Positions 30,015 through 38,445 of a DNA stretch of 64,000 nucleotides are shown here, piece after piece (position 1 is the stretch's first letter; every line of letters begins with the position of its first letter). The notes beneath the pieces were generated by a model. It saw only the letters and a program-made list of their open reading frames with translations. It searched no databases and was not told the DNA's origin. The DNA lies in contig NZ_VFEV01000004.1 of assembly GCF_007858275.1 (NCBI RefSeq), forward strand, positions 124,001 to 188,000, read 5' to 3'. The position numbers were made by a program, and so were the translations under genes. The DNA is from Pseudomonas proteolytica (GTDB lineage: Bacteria; Pseudomonadota; Gammaproteobacteria; Pseudomonadales; Pseudomonadaceae).

Positions 30015-30104
30015 TGTGGGAGCGGGCTTGCTCGCGAAGACGGTGTCTCAGTCAATACATGTGTTGACTGACACACCGTCTTCGCGAGCAAGCCCGCTCC
30101 CACA
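30015..30104. repeat. REP pair (family A), near-complete palindrome
   Basis: Perfect 32-bp arms at 30015-30046 and 30073-30104, and the central 26 bases (TCAGTCAATACA / TGTGTTGACTGA) also pair almost completely, so the element is a nearly continuous 90-base palindrome. It fills the space between the convergent tolC and waaA stops. Confidence 0.9.
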
Positions 30105-30107
30105 AGG

Positions 30108-31385
30108 TCAGCGGTTGATCAGGCGGTCGATACCATCGAGCAAGCGCTTCAACGCCCCCTGGTTGCCCTGCATCACCTTGAGCCCCGCCTGCGCCATCTT
30201 CTGCGCATCCTGCGGCAGCTCAAACAACTGCCGCACCGCCTCGGCCAAGCCCTCGGCATCCTCCACCTCCCGCAACGCCCCGGCTTCGCGCATCAGCGCG
30301 GCGATTTCGAGGAAGTTGAACAGGTGCGGGCCGCTGATCACCGGCTTGGCCAGCGCAGCGGGCTCCAGCAGGTTATGCCCACCATTGGGCACCAGGCTGC
30401 CGCCGACAAAAGCGCTGTCGGCCAAGGCATACAAAAACAGCAGCTCGCCCATGGTGTCGCCCAGCAATACCGAGGTCTGGGCGTTGACCGGCGCGCCGCT
30501 GGAGCGCCGCACGGTGGCAAAACCCTGCTGCTGGCACAGCTCAAACATCGTGTTGAAACGCTCCGGATGCCGTGGCACCAGAATCAACAGGGCGTTGGGA
30601 TAGCTGGCGAGCAACTGCCGATGGGCCGCCAGCACCACTTCATCTTCACCCTCGTGGGTACTGGCGGCGATCCACACCGGGCGCTCGCTGGCCTGCCACT
30701 GCTCACGCAACGCAGCGGCGCGCGCCAACAGCTGAGGGTCGATGGTCAGGTCAAACTTGATCGAGCCGGTGACTTCGACCGTTTCCGCACGTGCGCCCAG
30801 GCTGCGAAAGCGCTCGGCCTCGGTGGCGGTCTGCACGGCGAACAGGCTCATTTCTGCCAGCATCGGCGCAGTCAGTTTGGCGAAACGTGCGTAGCCCTTG
30901 GCCGAGCGTGCCGACAGCCGCGCATTGGCCAGTACCACGGGAATCCCGCGCTTGGCGCACTGGTGGATATGATTGGGCCACAACTCGGTTTCCATGATGA
31001 CCGCCAGCCTGGGCTGGACCCGGTCCAGAAAGCGCTTGGCGGCACATGGCAAATCGTAGGGCAGGTAGCAATGCTGGATGCGCGGCTCATTGGCGAACAA
31101 TGCCTGGATCCGCTCGGAACCGGTGGGCGTCATGCAGGTGACGGTGATCGGCAACTGTGGATGACGCGCCAGCAAACCACGGATCATCGGTGCGGCGGCG
31201 ATGCTCTCGCCCACCGACACCGCGTGCACCCAGATCCCACCGGGTTTGAGTAGCGGCAACCCGTAGGAAAAGCGTTCGCTGACGCGCTTGGCGTAGGCCG
31301 GCGCCTTGCGTGCCCGCAGCCATAGACGTAAGGCCACCAACGGCAGCGCCAGGTAAAACAGACAGCTGTAGAGAGTTCTATTCAT
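30108..31385 (-). CDS. waaA: 3-deoxy-D-manno-octulosonic acid transferase WaaA
   Basis: Transfers Kdo residues from CMP-Kdo onto lipid IVA at the inner membrane, the first step of LPS core assembly. The 425-residue protein has an N-terminal membrane anchor (LYSCLFYLALPLVALRLWLR) and family motifs VHAVSVGESIAAAPMI, METELWPN, ANARLSARSAKGYARF and GGSLVPNGGHNLLEPAALAKP. ATG 31385 (MNRTLYS) is the family start. It is alone on its strand, 23 bases downstream of the LysR gene. Confidence 0.95.
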   Translation of the reverse strand: MNRTLYSCLFYLALPLVALRLWLRARKAPAYAKRVSERFSYGLPLLKPGGIWVHAVSVGESIAAAPMIRGLLARHPQLPITVTCMTPTGSERIQALFANEPRIQHCYLPYDLPCAAKRFLDRVQPRLAVIMETELWPNHIHQCAKRGIPVVLANARLSARSAKGYARFAKLTAPMLAEMSLFAVQTATEAERFRSLGARAETVEVTGSIKFDLTIDPQLLARAAALREQWQASERPVWIAASTHEGEDEVVLAAHRQLLASYPNALLILVPRHPERFNTMFELCQQQGFATVRRSSGAPVNAQTSVLLGDTMGELLFLYALADSAFVGGSLVPNGGHNLLEPAALAKPVISGPHLFNFLEIAALMREAGALREVEDAEGLAEAVRQLFELPQDAQKMAQAGLKVMQGNQGALKRLLDGIDRLINR

Positions 31386-31408
31386 GGCGCCGGAGTTTAT
31401 CGGCTTTT

Positions 31409-32299
31409 TCAGCCGATCGCCTGCAAACACTCGGTAAAACGTTCGGCCAGAAAGCGCGCCGCCGGGCCCAAGGGTTCATCCCGACGCCAAACCAGCTCTA
31501 CCACCAGGGCCGGTGGCGTCCATTCGCTATCCAACTCGACCATCTGCCCCTGATACGTCGGGTATTGCACCACATGTCGCGGTAACCAGGCCCAGCCCAG
31601 GCCACGCGCCAGCCACTCGGCCAACACGTAAAAGCTGTCGGCACGCCACACCTGCGGGCTGGCCGCCTCGCTACCGGGGTAGACGCTGGTCTGGGTCGAC
31701 ATCAGCAACTGGCGAAACTGCGCCAGGCGCTGGCAATCGACAAAACCGCCGCTGGCCAGCGGATGCCCGACGCCGCACACCGTGACCATCTCCACGCTGC
31801 CAACCACCCGCCGCTCAAGGGCCTCGGGGATCTGGTCGTGGTAGAACAGCAACCCCAGGTCCGCTTTGCGCTCGACTAATTTGCGTGCGACATCACCTTG
31901 GGCCGTGCTCGACAATTGCACTTCCAGGCTAGGAAACTTCCCGGCCAGCGCCTCCAGGCTATCGAGTACCGGCTGATACAACATGGCTTCGTCCTGGGCC
32001 AGGCGCAGCCGCGCTTCTTCGCCACGCATCAAGGACAGAGCGCGGCCGTTGAGACGCTCGCACTGGCGCAGCACTTCCCGGGCCTCCTCCAGCAGCACCG
32101 CGCCGGCCTCGGTCAACCGGGGCTGGCGACCGCTGCTACGATCAAACAGGCTCACCCCAAGGTCAGCCTCCAGCAAGGCAATACCATTGCTTACCGCCGA
32201 CTGCGCCTTGCGCTGGTCCCGGGCCACCGCCGAAAACGACCGCTGTTCGGCGACGCTGACAAACAGACGCATCTGCTCCAGGTTCCATTGCACGCTCAT
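31409..32299 (-). CDS. LysR-family transcriptional regulator
   Basis: 296-residue regulator: N-terminal winged helix-turn-helix (MRLFVSVAEQRSFSAVARDQRKAQSAVSNGI, about residues 10-40), then an effector-binding domain in two lobes (about 90-290). It is divergent from the SMR transporter gene at 32501, the usual position for a LysR target, so control of that gene is a reasonable inference. The 201-bp intergenic region is occupied largely by a REP pair. Ligand unknown. Confidence 0.88.
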   Translation of the reverse strand: MSVQWNLEQMRLFVSVAEQRSFSAVARDQRKAQSAVSNGIALLEADLGVSLFDRSSGRQPRLTEAGAVLLEEAREVLRQCERLNGRALSLMRGEEARLRLAQDEAMLYQPVLDSLEALAGKFPSLEVQLSSTAQGDVARKLVERKADLGLLFYHDQIPEALERRVVGSVEMVTVCGVGHPLASGGFVDCQRLAQFRQLLMSTQTSVYPGSEAASPQVWRADSFYVLAEWLARGLGWAWLPRHVVQYPTYQGQMVELDSEWTPPALVVELVWRRDEPLGPAARFLAERFTECLQAIG

Positions 32300-32373
32300 T
32301 GGTCAAACCCATCTTTAATTCGGATAGGTAATGACTTTACCCCATCTGATAACGCACTAAAATGCCAGCCTTT

Positions 32374-32470
32374 CCAGGAGCGGGCTGGCTCGCGAAAAAC
32401 CCGAGAACACCACGTTCAGCCAGGTTATGCGCATGACCGTTAACGATTTTCGCGAGCAAGCTCGCTCCTA
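32374..32470. repeat. REP pair (variant of family A) in a divergent promoter region
   Basis: Arms CAGGAGCGGGCTGGCTCGCG and CGCGAGCAAGCTCGCTCCTA, about 97 bp overall, with a few mismatches (GGGCTGGC for GGGCTTGC). Unlike the other copies it sits upstream of two genes (LysR and SMR) rather than downstream of them, and ends 30 bases before the SMR ATG. Confidence 0.8.
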
Positions 32471-32500
32471 CAGTATTGAGCCCATCCCGAGGATTGCCCC

Positions 32501-32836
32501 ATGAACGTCGCCTACTACTACCTGGCTATCGCCATCTGCTCGGAGGTGATCGCTACCGTTTCCATGAAAGCAATCAAGGGCTGGAGCACGCCGATTCCCC
32601 TACTGTTGGTGATCGTGGGTTATGGCGTGGCTTTCTGGATGCTGACTCTGGTGGTGCGCACCGTCCCGGTGGGCGTGGCCTATGCGGTATGGGCCGGGAT
32701 GGGCATTGTCATGGTCAGCATCGCGGCGCTGTTTATCTATGGGCAGAAGCTCGATCTGCCGGCGATGCTCGGGATGGGCTTGATTGTGCTCGGGGTGGTG
32801 GTGATTCAGTTGTTTTCGAAAACGGCAGGCCACTGA
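32501..32836 (+). CDS. Small multidrug resistance (EmrE-like) transporter
   Basis: Four-helix inner-membrane proton antiporter of 111 residues from the SMR family, exporting cationic compounds. The essential glutamate is E15 in ICSEVIATVSMK of helix 1; VPVGVAYAVWAGMGIV in helix 3 and GMGLIVLGVVVIQLF in helix 4 are family stretches. ATG 32501 has GAGGA about 7 bases upstream. It is divergent from a LysR regulator. Similar proteins include quaternary-ammonium and guanidinium exporters, and substrate cannot be decided here. Confidence 0.9.
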   Translation: MNVAYYYLAIAICSEVIATVSMKAIKGWSTPIPLLLVIVGYGVAFWMLTLVVRTVPVGVAYAVWAGMGIVMVSIAALFIYGQKLDLPAMLGMGLIVLGVVVIQLFSKTAGH

Positions 32837-32921
32837 CCTCCTACAGTTGTTGATCCTGAGCAAAGATCCCGCCGTCGAGTCTGTATACTTGGCCTCTTGT
32901 TCTGAACACTGAGGTCGCCCC

Positions 32922-34097
32922 ATGCCATCCGTTATTTCCACCGACGTCCTGATTGTCGGCGCCGGGGTTGCCGGCCTCTGGCTCAATGCGCGCCTGCGTA
33001 GCCAGGGGTTTTCCACGATTGTGGTGGAGAACGCGACCCTGGGTGGCGGGCAGAGCGTGAAGTCCCAGGGGATCATTCACGGTGGTGCGAAATACGCCTT
33101 GCACGGTGCCCTGACCGGCGCCTCTGAAGCTATTGCCGATATGCCACGACGCTGGCGCGAGGCGCTGGCCGGCACCGGCGAGCTGGACCTGACGGGCGTG
33201 CGCCTGTTGTCCCAGGCCCATTACCTGTGGTCGCCAGGCACCCTGGCCGGCAACCTCACCAGCTTCTTCGCCAGCAAGGCGGTGCGCGGCCGCGTCGACC
33301 AGGTCAAGGGCGAAGATTTGCCGCTGGCCCTGCAAGACCGCCGCTTCAAGGGCAAGGTCTATCGCCTGGCCGAACTGGTGGTGGATGTGCCGAGCCTGAT
33401 CGAGCGCCTGGCGCAATTGGCCGGCGACGGCCTGCTCGCCGGGCAACAGATCGAGCCGCTGCTTGAGGGTGGCATCCTGGTTGGGCTGAAAGTCGATGGC
33501 CGAGCGATTCGCGCCCAGCGCATCGTGCTGAGCGCCGGCGGCGGCACCGCCGAACTGCTGACCACCCTGGGCCTGAGCCAGCCGGCCATGCAAAAGCGCC
33601 CGCTGCATATGATCATCGCCAAGGGCCCCGGCCTCAAACCCCTGTACGCGCACTGCCTGGGCGGCGGCACCAAGCCACGGATCACCATCACCACGCACCC
33701 GGCCGCTGATGGCAATTGGGTGTGGTACATGGGCGGCGATATTGCCGAAACCGAAGGCGTGCACCGCACGCCCGCCGAGCAGATCGCCACGGCGCAAAAG
33801 GAGCTGGCGCAACTGCTGCCGTGGATCGACATGAGCCAGACCCAGTGGGCGACCCTGCGGGTGGATCGCGCCGAGCCCCTGCAAACGGGCCTGACCCGGC
33901 CGGACAACGCATTCCTCGCCGAACAGGGCCGGCTGCTGGTGGGCTGGCCAACCAAGCTGGCCCTGGCGCCGGACTTCGCCGACCGGGTGCTCAACGCCCT
34001 GGAACGTGACGGCATCCAGCCGACACCCAGCGAACCATTGCCGCAACTGCCTCGCCCCGCCATCGCCCAACCCGCCTGGGAGCAATTGTTGCCATGA
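32922..34097 (+). CDS. FAD-dependent oxidoreductase (DAO-like)
   Basis: Flavoprotein of 391 residues with an N-terminal Rossmann motif VDVLIVGAGVAGLWLNARL-type dinucleotide site (DVLIVGAGVAGLW, residues 6-18) and a GGxxSVKSQGIIHGG stretch typical of glycerol-3-phosphate/D-amino-acid oxidase-like enzymes. Substrate unknown. ATG 32922 has GAGG upstream. The stop overlaps the aldo/keto reductase ATG by four bases, so the three genes to 35913 form an operon. It is probably a dehydrogenase acting with that reductase; this is inference from neighbourhood. Confidence 0.82.
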   Translation: MPSVISTDVLIVGAGVAGLWLNARLRSQGFSTIVVENATLGGGQSVKSQGIIHGGAKYALHGALTGASEAIADMPRRWREALAGTGELDLTGVRLLSQAHYLWSPGTLAGNLTSFFASKAVRGRVDQVKGEDLPLALQDRRFKGKVYRLAELVVDVPSLIERLAQLAGDGLLAGQQIEPLLEGGILVGLKVDGRAIRAQRIVLSAGGGTAELLTTLGLSQPAMQKRPLHMIIAKGPGLKPLYAHCLGGGTKPRITITTHPAADGNWVWYMGGDIAETEGVHRTPAEQIATAQKELAQLLPWIDMSQTQWATLRVDRAEPLQTGLTRPDNAFLAEQGRLLVGWPTKLALAPDFADRVLNALERDGIQPTPSEPLPQLPRPAIAQPAWEQLLP

Positions 34098-34906
34098 GCC
34101 TGCCGACGCTGCATGACCTTCATCGCCCCCTGGGCAGCACCGGCCTGCTGGTGTCGCCACTGGGCCTGGGCACCGTGAAACTGGGGCGCGACCAGGGGGT
34201 GAAGTACCCCAATGGTTTCCAGATCCCCAACGATGAGGAGGCGCGGATGTTGCTGCGCCAGGCGCGCGAGCTGGGGATCAACCTGATCGACACCGCCCCC
34301 GCCTATGGTCACAGCGAAGAACGCCTGGGCCCGCTGCTGCGTGGTCAGCGCCAGGACTGGGTGATTGTCAGCAAGGTCGGCGAAGAATTTGCCGACGGCG
34401 TGTCCCGTCACGACTTCAGCGCGGCCCACACCCGGCTGTCCGTCGAGCGCAGCCTGAAACGCCTGGAAACGGATTTTATCGACCTGGTGCTGGTGCATTC
34501 CGACGGCAACGACTTGCATATTCTCAACGACTGCGAGGTCTACCAGACTCTGGCGGACCTCAAGGCCGAGGGCAAGATTCGCGGTTTCGGCTTTTCCGGC
34601 AAAACCGTCGAGGGCGGGGTGAAGGCTCTGGAACAAGGTGATTGCGCGATGGTCACCTACAATCTGAACGAGCAAGACGAAAAAGCCGTGATTGATTATG
34701 CCGCCGCCCACGGCAAAGGCATCCTGGTGAAAAAGGCCCTGGCCAGTGGGCATGCGTGCCTTGAGCCGGGAGTGGATCCAATTCACGCCAGTTTCATCTT
34801 GTTGTTTGCGCAAACGGGCGTGGCCAGTGCTATTGTCGGGACCATCAACCCGCTGCACCTTGCCCATAATGTGGCAACCGCTGCCAAGATCATTCGCCAA
34901 TCCTGA
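34094..34906 (+). CDS. Aldo/keto reductase
   Basis: NADPH-dependent (beta/alpha)8 oxidoreductase of 270 residues. The catalytic tetrad is visible: D and Y in LIDTAPAYGHSEERLGPLL, K in WVIVSKVGEEFADG and H in IDLVLVHSDGND. The C-terminus is short relative to the usual 300-330 residues of this family and ends AKIIRQS. It overlaps the FAD oxidoreductase by four bases and is 41 bases ahead of an uncharacterised gene. Substrate unknown. Confidence 0.9.
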   Translation: MSLPTLHDLHRPLGSTGLLVSPLGLGTVKLGRDQGVKYPNGFQIPNDEEARMLLRQARELGINLIDTAPAYGHSEERLGPLLRGQRQDWVIVSKVGEEFADGVSRHDFSAAHTRLSVERSLKRLETDFIDLVLVHSDGNDLHILNDCEVYQTLADLKAEGKIRGFGFSGKTVEGGVKALEQGDCAMVTYNLNEQDEKAVIDYAAAHGKGILVKKALASGHACLEPGVDPIHASFILLFAQTGVASAIVGTINPLHLAHNVATAAKIIRQS

Positions 34907-34947
34907 TGCCGCCGACGCGGCCGACCCCGACGCAAGAAGGAGCCGAC

Positions 34948-35913
34948 ATGCCGCGAACGCTCATAAGAAAAAACCCCAGTAACTTTAAAACTCTGCCGCT
35001 GTACGTCGAAGCCACCCCCGAAGGCCTGAGCTACCAGAGCGTGGGCATGCCGCTCAACTTTGCCCAGACTCTGCAGCGGCGCAAGCCGGTGGAAGTGGCG
35101 GATGCCGAGCGCTTCGCCCTGGAACTGGCCAACCTCGGGGTGTCGGTGCGCCTGACACTGCACTGGCAAAACCGCGATTACTGGGTACTGGTGCGCCAGC
35201 GTCGCCAGGACCGTGGCGACGTGGTGCTCAAGCTGATTTCCGGCTACGTGCCGGCCCACGAACTGAACTTGCCACTGCACACTGCCATTCAGGAAATCGC
35301 CGAGGAGTGCCTACTGGAAACCCCGGAAGGCTGGCTGGGCGGGCGCTTCAACGATACCTGGCTGCCGGCGCCCTACTCCAGCGCGCTGCATTACCGCGAG
35401 GCCTTGCCGTTTCGCCTGTCGCCGCTGTCCGGCGCTGCCCGCCCGGTGCGCTGCGCCAACATGCAATTGATCGAACGCCCCCGGGCCTATGTGCACCTGC
35501 CCACGGCCTCACTGCAATTGATCTACGACCTGCGCCTGGAAGTGCCCAAGGAGGCCAAGTCCTTGAGCCTGTTCCATGTGGACGAACGCCTGGAGGGCGA
35601 CCAACTGGTGGCGCGCCTGGACCGCCAGCGCCCGGACTTGTACCTGATGCCCCTGAAGGACGGCCAGCCTTGCGCCGAGCTGTTTACCTTGAAAAAGGAT
35701 CAACTGGTGCCAGCGAGCACGCGCGGGTTGTACCTGGCCGAAAGTTTTGCCCAGCAGGAAGGTTGGCTGGTGCGCGATGAGCGGATCCGCTGGAAGGACT
35801 GGCTCAGGCAACAGGGCCTGAGCACGCCGGAGAAGGAATCGAAGTTGAGCCAGCTGACCGGGCGGGCCAGGCAGATCTTGCGCAAGATGGTGCCGAAAAA
35901 AGCAGGACGCTGA
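34948..35913 (+). CDS. Conserved protein of unknown function, Nudix-like central stretch
   Basis: Cytosolic 321-residue protein; third gene of the FAD oxidoreductase/aldo-keto reductase operon. ATG 34948 has AAGGAG eight bases upstream; the frame is open 42 bases earlier. I do not recognise a family with certainty. A central stretch G-YVPAH-E-LNLPLHTAI-QEIAEECL resembles a Nudix box (G-x5-E-x7-REUxEE) with two extra residues and Q for R, so a degenerate Nudix fold is possible. The C-terminus is basic (ARQILRKMVPKKAGR). Confidence 0.75.
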   Translation: MPRTLIRKNPSNFKTLPLYVEATPEGLSYQSVGMPLNFAQTLQRRKPVEVADAERFALELANLGVSVRLTLHWQNRDYWVLVRQRRQDRGDVVLKLISGYVPAHELNLPLHTAIQEIAEECLLETPEGWLGGRFNDTWLPAPYSSALHYREALPFRLSPLSGAARPVRCANMQLIERPRAYVHLPTASLQLIYDLRLEVPKEAKSLSLFHVDERLEGDQLVARLDRQRPDLYLMPLKDGQPCAELFTLKKDQLVPASTRGLYLAESFAQQEGWLVRDERIRWKDWLRQQGLSTPEKESKLSQLTGRARQILRKMVPKKAGR

Positions 35914-35921
35914 CGCCTCCC

Positions 35922-35951
35922 CTGTAGGAGCCGGCTTGCCGGCTCCTACAG
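35922..35951. terminator. Perfect palindrome between convergent genes
   Basis: CTGTAGGAGCCGGC, TT, GCCGGCTCCTACAG: a 14-bp perfect stem with a two-base centre, eight bases past the stop of the gene at 34948 and 11 bases before the epimerase stop. It shares TAGGAGCCGGCTTGC with the REP family. It has no T-run, so it is either a solo REP or a hairpin that protects mRNA ends. Confidence 0.6.
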
Positions 35952-35962
35952 AGAATAAGGGC

Positions 35963-36892
35963 TCAGCCGTGCAGCAGTTTCTCCAGGCCGGTCTTCAGCG
36001 GCGTCGCCTCAGGCAATGCGAAGCTCGCCGCCAGGCGCTGGTTATTAGCCCTGGAGTGCCGAATATCCCCTGAACGCGGCTCTGTGTAGCTGACAGCCGG
36101 CAACGAGCCGACAATTTCCGACAGCGCCTGCAGCAACTGCTTGAGCGTGGTGGTGCGGTTCCAGCCGACATTGATCGCGCCCAGAGGCGCTTCGGCCATT
36201 TCCACCGCTTGCACCAGCACCGCCACCAGATCCCCGACGTACATGAAGTCCCGGGTTTGCTCACCGTCGCCGAATACGGCAATCGGCAGGCCTTTTTGCG
36301 CGCGCTCGCTGAAGATGCTGATCACCCCGGAGTACGGCGATGAAGGATCCTGGCGCGGGCCAAAGATGTTGAAGAAGCGGAAAATCACCGGCTCCAGGCC
36401 ATGCTGGCGACGGTAGAAGTCAAAGTAGTGCTCGCTCGCCAGCTTGTCCGATGCATAAGGCGTCAACGGTGCCTTGGCGGTTTGCTCGTCGATAGAGTCG
36501 CCTTCGCCGTTGTTGCCATACACCGCGGCACTGGAGGCAAACACCACGCGCTTGACCCCGGCCTGGCGCATGGCCTCGCAGACATTCAGGCTACCCACGA
36601 AGTTGCTCTGGTGTGTACTGACCGGATCATCCACCGACGCCTGCACCGACGCGACTGCCGCCAGGTGCACTACGGCTGTCGCCCCCACCGCCGCACGAGC
36701 GACCAGCGCAGCGTCGGCCACGTCGCCTTCCAGCAGTTGCAGGCGCGGGTTGTCCAGCGCCAGGTTGCTGCGTTTGCCGGTGGACAGGTTATCCAGCACG
36801 CGCACTGCATAGCCCTTGGCAAGCAGTGCATCGACCAGATTGGAACCGATAAAGCCGGCACCGCCAGTAATCAGTACGAGAGCATCAGACAT
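35963..36892 (-). CDS. NAD-dependent sugar-nucleotide epimerase/dehydratase
   Basis: Extended short-chain dehydrogenase of 309 residues related to UDP-glucose/UDP-GlcNAc 4-epimerase. The NAD motif ITGGAGFIGSNLVDAL is at residues 8-23, SSAAVYG holds the catalytic serine region and YASDK the Tyr-Lys pair; VFGDGEQTRDFMYVGDLV follows. It makes a nucleotide sugar for LPS or exopolysaccharide, substrate not decidable. It is 11 bases downstream of hldE and so probably cotranscribed in the LPS block. Confidence 0.88.
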   Translation of the reverse strand: MSDALVLITGGAGFIGSNLVDALLAKGYAVRVLDNLSTGKRSNLALDNPRLQLLEGDVADAALVARAAVGATAVVHLAAVASVQASVDDPVSTHQSNFVGSLNVCEAMRQAGVKRVVFASSAAVYGNNGEGDSIDEQTAKAPLTPYASDKLASEHYFDFYRRQHGLEPVIFRFFNIFGPRQDPSSPYSGVISIFSERAQKGLPIAVFGDGEQTRDFMYVGDLVAVLVQAVEMAEAPLGAINVGWNRTTTLKQLLQALSEIVGSLPAVSYTEPRSGDIRHSRANNQRLAASFALPEATPLKTGLEKLLHG

Positions 36893-36903
36893 AGCGATAA
36901 AAC

Positions 36904-38340
36904 CTATTGAGCGGCATCGTTGGTTTGGCGGATTTTTTCGACAATCGCGGTCGTCGAGCTGTTTTCCACCAACCCCAGGACTTTGACCTTGCCACCATAG
37001 GCGTTGACGATATCGGCACCGACCACCTGGTCGACCGAGTAGTCACCACCCTTGACCAACACATCTGGCTTGACCTGGGCCAGGAGGTTTTCCGGAGTGC
37101 CCTCGGAGAAGCTGATCACCCAATCCACCGCGCCCAACCCAGCCAGGACCGCCATGCGCCGGTCCACGCTGTTGATCGGTCGGCCAGGGCCTTTCAGGCG
37201 GCTGACCGAAGCATCATCGTTGATCGCCACGATCAGGCGATCACCCTGGGCGCGAGCCTGCTCCAGGTAGGTCACATGGCCGGCGTGCAGGATATCGAAG
37301 CAGCCGTTGGTGAAGACAATGCTCTCGTTATGGGCACGGGCATCGTCAATCGCCAGCAGCAATTGCTCCAGGCTCAACACACCACGCTCCGAGCCTTCCT
37401 CGCGCTGGATCGCGCGACGCAGTTCCGGGGCACTGATGGACGCCGTACCCAGCTTGCCCACCACGATGCTCGCTGCCAGGTTGGCCAGGGCTACCGCATG
37501 GGGCAACTCCTCCCCTGCCGCAATCGCTGCCGCCAGGGTGGAGATCACGGTGTCGCCGGCGCCCGTGACGTCGAACACTTCCCGCGCACGCGCCGGCAAG
37601 TGCATGGCCGGGTGACCGGGACGCAGTAGGGTCATGCCGTGTTCGCCACGGGTCACCAGCAAGGCGCCGAGGTCGAGGTCGGCCATCAGGCTTGCGCCTT
37701 TGCTCACCAAGTCGTGCTCATCGACGCAACCGCCGACGATGGTTTCAAATTCGCTGAGGTTCGGCGTGATCAGGCTGGCGCCTCGGTAGACCGAGAAATC
37801 CTTGCCCTTGGGATCGGCCAGCACCGGGATGCCACGGGCCTTGGCGGCCTGGATCAGCATCTGGTGGTTTTTCAATGCGCCTTTGCCGTAGTCCGACAGC
37901 ACCAGCACCTTGATGCCTTCGAGCAGCTCGTCGACCTGCTCACTGAGGGCCAGGGCGTCGGTGGCGAAGGGTTCTTCAAAGTCGATACGCAGCAACTGCT
38001 GGTGACGGCTCATGACCCGCAGCTTGACGATGGTCGGCTGATGGGCGATGCGCTGGAACAGGGCACGCACGCCAGCGCCGCGCAGGCTGTTGGTCAGGCT
38101 GTCGGCGGCTTCATCGTCGCCGGTCACGCCGACCAGGGAGGCCGGGGCGCCGAGGGCGGCGATGTTAAGGGCAACGTTGGCAGCGCCGCCTGGGCGGTCT
38201 TCGATTTGCTCGACCTTGACTACCGGTACCGGTGCCTCAGGGGAAATCCGTGAGGTACCGCCATGCCAGTAACGGTCGAGCATGACATCGCCGACCACCA
38301 AGACAGGGGCTTGATCGAATCGCGGCATGGACAACTTCAT
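36904..38340 (-). CDS. hldE: Bifunctional heptose-7-phosphate kinase/heptose-1-phosphate adenylyltransferase HldE
   Basis: Makes ADP-D-glycero-D-manno-heptose for the LPS inner core. The 478-residue protein has an N-terminal ribokinase-type domain (VGDVMLDRYWHGGTSRISPEAP; DVTGAGDTVISTLAAAI near residue 255) and a C-terminal nucleotidyltransferase (VFTNGCFDILHAGHVTYLEQA, about residues 350-370). ATG 38340 gives MKLSMPRFDQAPVLVVGD, the family start. The waaC and waaF genes for heptose transfer are 16 kb away in the same window. Confidence 0.95.
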   Translation of the reverse strand: MKLSMPRFDQAPVLVVGDVMLDRYWHGGTSRISPEAPVPVVKVEQIEDRPGGAANVALNIAALGAPASLVGVTGDDEAADSLTNSLRGAGVRALFQRIAHQPTIVKLRVMSRHQQLLRIDFEEPFATDALALSEQVDELLEGIKVLVLSDYGKGALKNHQMLIQAAKARGIPVLADPKGKDFSVYRGASLITPNLSEFETIVGGCVDEHDLVSKGASLMADLDLGALLVTRGEHGMTLLRPGHPAMHLPARAREVFDVTGAGDTVISTLAAAIAAGEELPHAVALANLAASIVVGKLGTASISAPELRRAIQREEGSERGVLSLEQLLLAIDDARAHNESIVFTNGCFDILHAGHVTYLEQARAQGDRLIVAINDDASVSRLKGPGRPINSVDRRMAVLAGLGAVDWVISFSEGTPENLLAQVKPDVLVKGGDYSVDQVVGADIVNAYGGKVKVLGLVENSSTTAIVEKIRQTNDAAQ

Positions 38341-38445
38341 GGAGCAACCCACATACAAAATGAACAGGGGCGCGATATTAGCACAGGGAAAAGCATCGAC
38401 CGATTCAATCCTGGCGGTCGATCCCAGCCCGGCGCCCCTGGCGCC

